Part shown: positions 58,805-64,000 of the stretch, piece after piece
How the letters are laid out: each line of letters begins with the position of its first letter
How positions within the stretch are numbered: position 1 is the stretch's first letter
Source of the DNA: RH-AL1 sp965277735
Lineage (GTDB): Bacteria > Pseudomonadota > Alphaproteobacteria > Rhizobiales > Beijerinckiaceae
Reading direction: 5' to 3'
Length of the DNA stretch: 64,000 nt
Assembly (NCBI GenBank): GCA_965277735.1
Contig: CBDIDO010000003.1
Coordinates: 620,001-684,000, forward strand
Notes under the pieces: generated by a model
Database searches by the model: none
Seen by the model: the letters and a program-made list of their open reading frames with translations, nothing else
What the model was told of the DNA's origin: nothing
Made by a program: the position numbers and the translations under genes

Positions 58805-59188
58805 CTAGCTTTTCAGGCTCGCCATCAGCATGCTGTGGAAGGAGCGCACGATATTGGTCGTCAGCGCGTAGTCGCGCGCGACCTCGCCGGCCTTGCCCAT
58901 CTGCGTCTCGATGCCGACGGTGTTGCCGCTCTCGGTGACCTCGAAGCCGCCGTCCTCGTCGGCCGTGGTGCCGTCGACGCCGGCGGTGTCGGTGACCGGC
59001 AAGTGAGCGGGGTCGGTCGAGGCCATCTGCAGGTGCGTCTGCGAGAGCACGTCTGCGAAGGGCACGACGTCCTTCTGCTGGTAGCCCGGCGCGTTCATGT
59101 TGGCGACGTTCTGCGCCACCGTCGACTGGCGCAGGGCGAGCCAGGCGCTTTTGCGCGACGCGAGACCCAGGAGGTAGATCGGTTCCAT
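58805..59188 (-). CDS. flgB: Flagellar proximal rod protein FlgB
   Basis: A 127-residue rod protein beginning at ATG 59188 (MEPIYLLGLASRKSAWLALR). The rod motif VAQNVANMNAPGYQQKDV is near residue 25, and the C-terminus has VARDYALTTNIVRSFHSMLMA. Upstream in-frame sequence (to 59248) is not conserved. It is the first flagellar gene of the run in this window; a palindromic repeat lies upstream of it. No flgF or fliI gene is present in the window. Confidence 0.94.
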   Translation of the reverse strand: MEPIYLLGLASRKSAWLALRQSTVAQNVANMNAPGYQQKDVVPFADVLSQTHLQMASTDPAHLPVTDTAGVDGTTADEDGGFEVTESGNTVGIETQMGKAGEVARDYALTTNIVRSFHSMLMASLKS

Positions 59189-59274
59189 GCATCCAAGCCT
59201 GGCCGACCGAGCTTGCCCGAGGCTGATCGGGCTGCCGCAATGCGGCAACGGATTGGACGTGCCGGACTAGCCTC

Positions 59275-59390
59275 GTCTTTCCGGGGCGAGCAAAGCGAGG
59301 GCCCGGAACCCAGGACCGCGATCCTCCCGGACGATCCGGCGTCCGCGTCGTCCTGGGTCGCGAGCCCGCCTGCGGCGTCCCGCGATGACG
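59275..59390. repeat. Palindromic repeat, family B copy 2
   Basis: It shares GTCTTTCCGGGGCGAGC with copy 1 (6715-6731 there, 59275-59291 here). Inner arms CCCAGGAC and GTCCTGGG pair exactly (59309-59316, 59350-59357). The right outer arm is more diverged than in copy 1. It lies between flgB and the response regulator gene. Confidence 0.8.
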
Positions 59391-59414
59391 GCTCCAACCG
59401 GCGGATCTACAGCG

Positions 59415-59837
59415 TCAGTTGACCCACGGCCCGATCGCGTCGAGCAGCTCGTCGCGCTTGAAGGGCTTGCGGAGGTGGCCGTTCATGCCGGCTTCCAGCA
59501 GGCCCTGGATGCGGTCCGGCGCCTGCTCGCCCGTCAGCGCGACGATCGGGACTTCGCCGTGCGGCGCGGCGAGGCCGCGGATCATGCAGGTCGCGCTCAC
59601 GCCGTCGATCTTCGGCATGTAGACGTCCATCAGGATCAGCGCGTAGCGATGGCTGGCCGCCAGGCGGAAGGCCTCTTCGCCGTCCTCGGCGATGTCGACG
59701 ATGAAGCCGGCCCGCGTGAGCATCGCGCGCGCCATGTCGCGGATGATCGAGAGGTCGTCGACCAGCAGGATGCGCTGCGGCTCCCTCGCCTCCGCGTGGT
59801 CCCTCGCAGGGGCGGATGAGACCAAACCCTGGTCCAT
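59415..59837 (-). CDS. Single-domain response regulator (CheY-like receiver)
   Basis: A 140-residue receiver domain without an output domain. The acidic pocket is Asp27/Asp28 (LLVDDLS), the phosphorylated residue is Asp71 (LMDVYMP), then Thr (IVALTG) and Lys (RKPFKRDEL). A short N-terminal extension of about 20 residues is not conserved. It is the kind of protein that serves CheY-like or phosphorelay roles. Its position just upstream of the flagellar run makes a motility-related role possible, but no histidine kinase gene is present. ATG 59837 lacks a strong ribosome site. Confidence 0.88.
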   Translation of the reverse strand: MDQGLVSSAPARDHAEAREPQRILLVDDLSIIRDMARAMLTRAGFIVDIAEDGEEAFRLAASHRYALILMDVYMPKIDGVSATCMIRGLAAPHGEVPIVALTGEQAPDRIQGLLEAGMNGHLRKPFKRDELLDAIGPWVN

Positions 59838-60019
59838 CTTGAAATCCCAGCCACGCGCGACGCCCGCACCGAAGTCTCGGCGCGCGGCTTTACGGTACAA
59901 GAAGATCCCTTCGAGCCCGTAAACGGGTTTGGCGGGATTTCGCGCTCTGCGGAAGGATCGAGGGTTCAGGGCGGCCGCTGGTTTGCCGGGCGGCCGACCG
60001 CGAAAGATGCCTGGCGCTT

Positions 60020-60718
60020 CTGGCGATTGCCGCACCGGGCGTTCCGATCGACGCGCGCACGATTGAGCATTTCAAAGCTGCGGCCCGGTACTCGGACCGC
60101 GGCGACTTGGCTCTCGCCAACCTGCGTCTTGTCTTCGCAGACCTGCCTCGGCTTCGCGACGCCGGCGACGCGGCGCGCCTGCGGGCGGCCGAGTACCTGC
60201 TCGATCACGGCATGACGCCCGGCGAGCTTCTGCACAAACTCGAGATGGATGCCGCCGCGCTCGGTCTCGAAAAATACGACCCCGACCAGCCGCGGTGCCC
60301 GCCGGTCGGGGGAAGGATGGTGGACGCTGGACCAACGCCATCTGGGATCGGGTCAGTCACTGGCTGGATGAGGAAGTGCCGGTCTACGACACCGACACCG
60401 GCGACGAGGTCGGCACGCAGTCGCGCGGACGCGCGATGGCCACGAACCCGCTGACGATCGCCGCGGCCGGCACGGCGGCTTTCTTTGCCGCCGAAGCCGC
60501 TGCGGCTGCAGCCGCAGCTGCCGCAGCAAAGTTGCCGGACGCGGTCGAGGACGATCTCGACTTGCTCGGACGTGTGGACCGCCCGGCAGGATCACGGTCG
60601 TCGCCAGGTCGATCGAGGCGCCGTCCGTTGTGGCCCGACGCTCCAGGCTGTCGTTTCGGCAGCCGCACGCCGCTCGACACGTTTGGTTGGCGCGAAAAAC
60701 GACAGGGCAGACACTAAA
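60020..60718 (+). pseudogene. Frameshifted remnant of a protein with a DPDQPRVPAG motif
   Basis: One frame encodes IDARTIEHFKAAARYSDRGD up to LEKYDPDQPR at about 60294; a second frame continues with VPAG, GGRWT, DEEVPVYDTDTGDEVGT and an alanine-rich run (residues like AAAAAAAAAAA) near 60480-60530. Restoring one base near 60292-60295 (CGCGTGCCC in place of CGGTGCCC) joins the two into the motif DPDQPRVPAG..GGRW, known from a group of rhizobial proteins. No start codon is seen in the first frame upstream, so the 5' end is also damaged. The final 100 bases may be shifted again. Exact ends are uncertain. Confidence 0.6.
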
Positions 60719-60747
60719 GTGATTGCCTAAGTGTCGAGGCGGGGATA

Positions 60748-60765
60748 GTTAGGCGTGTGCCTAAC
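60748..60765. promoter_or_regulatory. ArsR-type operator overlapping the regulator start codon
   Basis: GTTAGGCgtgtGCCTAAC is a perfect seven-base inverted repeat with a four-base centre. The start codon GTG (60757-60759) of the ArsR gene lies inside it. A further GCCTAA half-site is at 60725-60730. A dimeric repressor bound here would block its own transcript's start. Confidence 0.72.
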
Positions 60766-61107
60766 CAATCGACCGACCTCGACCGGCTCTTCAACGCCCT
60801 GGCCGATCCCGCGCGTCGCGTCATCGTGGAGCGACTGAGCCGCGGCCCGGCACCCGTGAGTGAACTGGCCAAGCCGCTGCCGATGTCGCTGCCATCGGTC
60901 ATGCAGCATCTTGGTGTGCTCGAGGCCGCAGGGCTCGTGCGGTCGGAGAAGGTCGGGAGGGTGCGGACATGCTTGATCGAGCCCGGCGCGCTCAGTCTGG
61001 CCGAGCAATGGATCGACGCCCGGCGAACGGAATGGGAGCATCGCCTCGATCGCTTGGGCACCTATCTCGCAAACCTGCCGATGGAGGAACCAGACGGTGC
61101 CGAATGA
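60757..61107 (+). CDS. ArsR-family winged-helix regulator
   Basis: A 116-residue-class regulator starting at GTG 60757 (PNQSTDLDRLFNALADPARR). The winged helix-turn-helix is clear: PVSELAKPLPMSLPSVMQHLGVLEAAGLVRSEKVGRVRTC (in part). No metal-binding cysteine motif such as ELCVC is present, so it is not a classical metal sensor. It leads a three-gene operon with a glutathione transferase and an AHSA1 protein, the common 'ArsR-SRPBCC' arrangement. An operator-like palindrome overlaps the start. Confidence 0.9.
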   Translation: MPNQSTDLDRLFNALADPARRVIVERLSRGPAPVSELAKPLPMSLPSVMQHLGVLEAAGLVRSEKVGRVRTCLIEPGALSLAEQWIDARRTEWEHRLDRLGTYLANLPMEEPDGAE

Positions 61108-61792
61108 CGAACCTGTCCTGACCCTGCACATGCACCCTTTGGCATCCTACTGCTGGAAGGTGCTGGTCGCGCTCCATGAGTCCGAGATACCATTCTGTTC
61201 CGTACGGATCGACGGTGTTGCAAAGCATAACAAGGGGTACGCGGACCTATGGCCGCTCGCCAAGATGCCGCTGTTGCAGGATGGCGAGCATGTCGTGCCT
61301 GAGACCTCGATCATCATCGAGTATCTTCAGGCTCACCATAAAGGCGCAGCTATCCTGATCCCGGCTGATGGCGATGCGGCCCGCGAGGTGAGGTTGTGGG
61401 ATCGCGTCTTCGATCTCTATGTCCACACGCCTTTGCAGAAATTCGTGTCGGATCGGCTGCGTCCAGAGGGTGGCAAGGACGCCCTGGGCGTCGAGGAAGC
61501 GCGCGCGACCCTCGATGGCGCCTACGCCATGCTGGATCGCCGAATGGCCGGGCGGGAATGGGTTGCCGGCGATGCGTTCTCGATGGCCGACTGCGCCGCC
61601 ATGCCGCCGCTCTTCTATGTCGACGCGGTCTATCCCTATCGCGCCGCCTATCCGGCCCTGGCCGCCTATTTCGAGCGACTTTTACTTCGGACGTCCGTTC
61701 AGCGGGTGATCCGCGAGGCCCAGCCTTGGTTGCCGTACTTCCCGTTCGCAGATTCGCTCGAACCACCCTTCCTCGCCGCGACAGCCGAGTGA
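61097..61792 (+). CDS. Glutathione S-transferase
   Basis: A 231-residue transferase. The N-terminal thioredoxin-like domain has HPLASYCWKVLVALHESEIPF, the cis-proline in KMPLLQDG and ETSIIIEYL for glutathione binding. The C-terminal helical domain has FSMADCAAMPPLFYVDAV. The start is GTG 61097, eleven bases inside the ArsR gene end, so translation is coupled. It likely conjugates or reduces toxic electrophiles; the AHSA1 protein follows. Confidence 0.9.
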   Translation: MPNDEPVLTLHMHPLASYCWKVLVALHESEIPFCSVRIDGVAKHNKGYADLWPLAKMPLLQDGEHVVPETSIIIEYLQAHHKGAAILIPADGDAAREVRLWDRVFDLYVHTPLQKFVSDRLRPEGGKDALGVEEARATLDGAYAMLDRRMAGREWVAGDAFSMADCAAMPPLFYVDAVYPYRAAYPALAAYFERLLLRTSVQRVIREAQPWLPYFPFADSLEPPFLAATAE

Positions 61793-61813
61793 GATCAATC
61801 GGAGGAAGTTGTC

Positions 61814-62347
61814 ATGCCCCGGAAGCCATTTGACGCCGGCGACGCCATCGAAGCCCATGCTGCTGCCAAGGCGCGCATCGCAGATGAGCCTACGCGCTCT
61901 GTCGTGCACGCCACCTTCCACCTGGAGCGAACCTACGACGCCTCTCCGTCGCGCGTGTGGAAGGCGCTGACAAGCCCGAGTGCGAAAGCCCAGTGGTTCG
62001 CCGCGCCGTCCGAAACGGTCGAAATCATCGAACGTGCGATGGATGTGCGACCCGGCGGGCGCGAGCGGCTCAAGGGGCGCTGGGGCGGACGCGTGGTCTC
62101 GACCTATGACGCAACCTATTACGACGTGATCGCGAACGAACGGCTGGTGTATTGCTACGAGATGCATTTGGACGATCGGAAGATCTCTGTTTCCGTTGCG
62201 ACCATGCTGTTGAAGGCAGATGGAAAACGGACCCAGCTCCAGCTTACGGAGCAAGGTGCATTTCTCGATGGCTACGACGACGCCGGTTCGCGCGAGCGCG
62301 GCACAAATGAACTCTTGAGTCTGCTGGGTCAGGCGCTGACGGTATAA
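61814..62347 (+). CDS. SRPBCC/AHSA1 family protein
   Basis: A 177-residue protein with the START-like AHSA1 domain from about residue 33 (FHLERTYDASPSRVWKALTSPSAKAQWF). DVRPGGRERLKGRWGG and FLDGYDDAGSRERGTNELLSLL (in part) are family landmarks. ATG 61814 has GGAGGAAG upstream. It is the third gene of the ArsR operon. Such proteins bind hydrophobic ligands; the operon layout suggests a response to a small organic compound. Confidence 0.9.
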   Translation: MPRKPFDAGDAIEAHAAAKARIADEPTRSVVHATFHLERTYDASPSRVWKALTSPSAKAQWFAAPSETVEIIERAMDVRPGGRERLKGRWGGRVVSTYDATYYDVIANERLVYCYEMHLDDRKISVSVATMLLKADGKRTQLQLTEQGAFLDGYDDAGSRERGTNELLSLLGQALTV

Positions 62348-62519
62348 GCGCCGAAAAATTCAGGGCCGGCTGATACCGCCCTGTCGAGTCGCGATCCTTG
62401 GTGTCACGCGACCTCGCCGCAAGTTTCTGCACCGCCTGCCCTCGATCCGCCCCCTCGACGCCCCGACTTGGCGTGTGACATGCTAGCTGCCAGGGGACAC
62501 ACCCGCGGGGCCGGCACAG

Positions 62520-64000
<1,481 letters not shown>

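Noticed and set aside
60757..61107. Metal-sensing ArsR/SmtB
   Set aside because: The protein has no ELCVC-type metal site; the operon partners are GST and AHSA1.

Overview
The window is dense, GC-rich bacterial chromosome with about 67 protein genes, no tRNA or rRNA, no intact insertion sequence and no CRISPR array. Gene content points to an alphaproteobacterium of the Hyphomicrobiales (Rhizobiales). The flagellar order flgB-flgC-fliE-flgG-flgA-flgI-motE-flgH-fliL-fliP, a hisD/UPF0262/phosphatase cluster, a MoxR-DUF58-BatA/DUF4159 operon, an ECF sigma/NrsF pair, an amino acid:carrier-protein ligase and GC-rich palindromic repeats of the 'RFARND' kind all fit that order. The family is uncertain; a Xanthobacteraceae or Nitrobacteraceae relative is plausible.

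Layout. 1-12 kb is metabolic: the 3' part of an acyl-CoA-synthetase-like gene, a FabG-like reductase, sulfhydrylase and homoserine acyltransferase (methionine), an esterase, a class IV aminotransferase, a TPP enzyme, an amino acid:carrier-protein ligase, an aldo/keto reductase and a second reductase. 12-20 kb holds a D-cysteine desulfhydrase-type enzyme, trpS, the NrsF/ECF sigma pair, a DUF1800/DUF1501 export pair and a cytochrome c with three tandem heme domains. 20-26 kb is a complete yejABEF peptide importer. 26-32 kb is an EmrAB-type tripartite efflux operon with a divergent TetR gene and a clear operator. 32-39 kb has an FAD oxidoreductase, bioB, two tandem paralogous methyltransferases with unusual N-terminal repeats, and a KstD-like dehydrogenase. 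39-44 kb is the MoxR/DUF58/BatA operon; its large gene carries an in-frame palindromic repeat. 44-50 kb contains DUF1285, CoA NUDIX, DUF6111 and CCA-transferase genes, a GAF-Fis regulator, and a phosphatase/UPF0262/hisD cluster. 50-52.5 kb holds a VapBC-type toxin-antitoxin pair, a small membrane protein and an old yellow enzyme. 52.6-60 kb is a flagellar gene run, interrupted by a small cysteine-rich secreted protein gene, followed by a receiver-only response regulator. 60-62.4 kb looks like an accessory patch: a frameshifted gene remnant followed by an ArsR-GST-SRPBCC operon whose operator overlaps its start codon. Pyruvate carboxylase begins at 62520 and runs off the window.

Most genes are packed with ATGA or GTGA overlaps, so the main units of expression are operons: yejABEF, emrAB-OMF, moxR-DUF58-batA, DUF1285-NUDIX-DUF6111-cca, hisD-UPF0262-phosphatase and the flagellar run. 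Two palindromic repeat families occur, each seen twice. The only stretch of more than 300 bases without an intact gene is 59838-60756, which holds the frameshifted remnant. Gaps of 200-300 bases (6579-6859, 9494-9707, 38934-39143, 59189-59414) hold repeats or candidate operators, except 9494-9707, where I see nothing.
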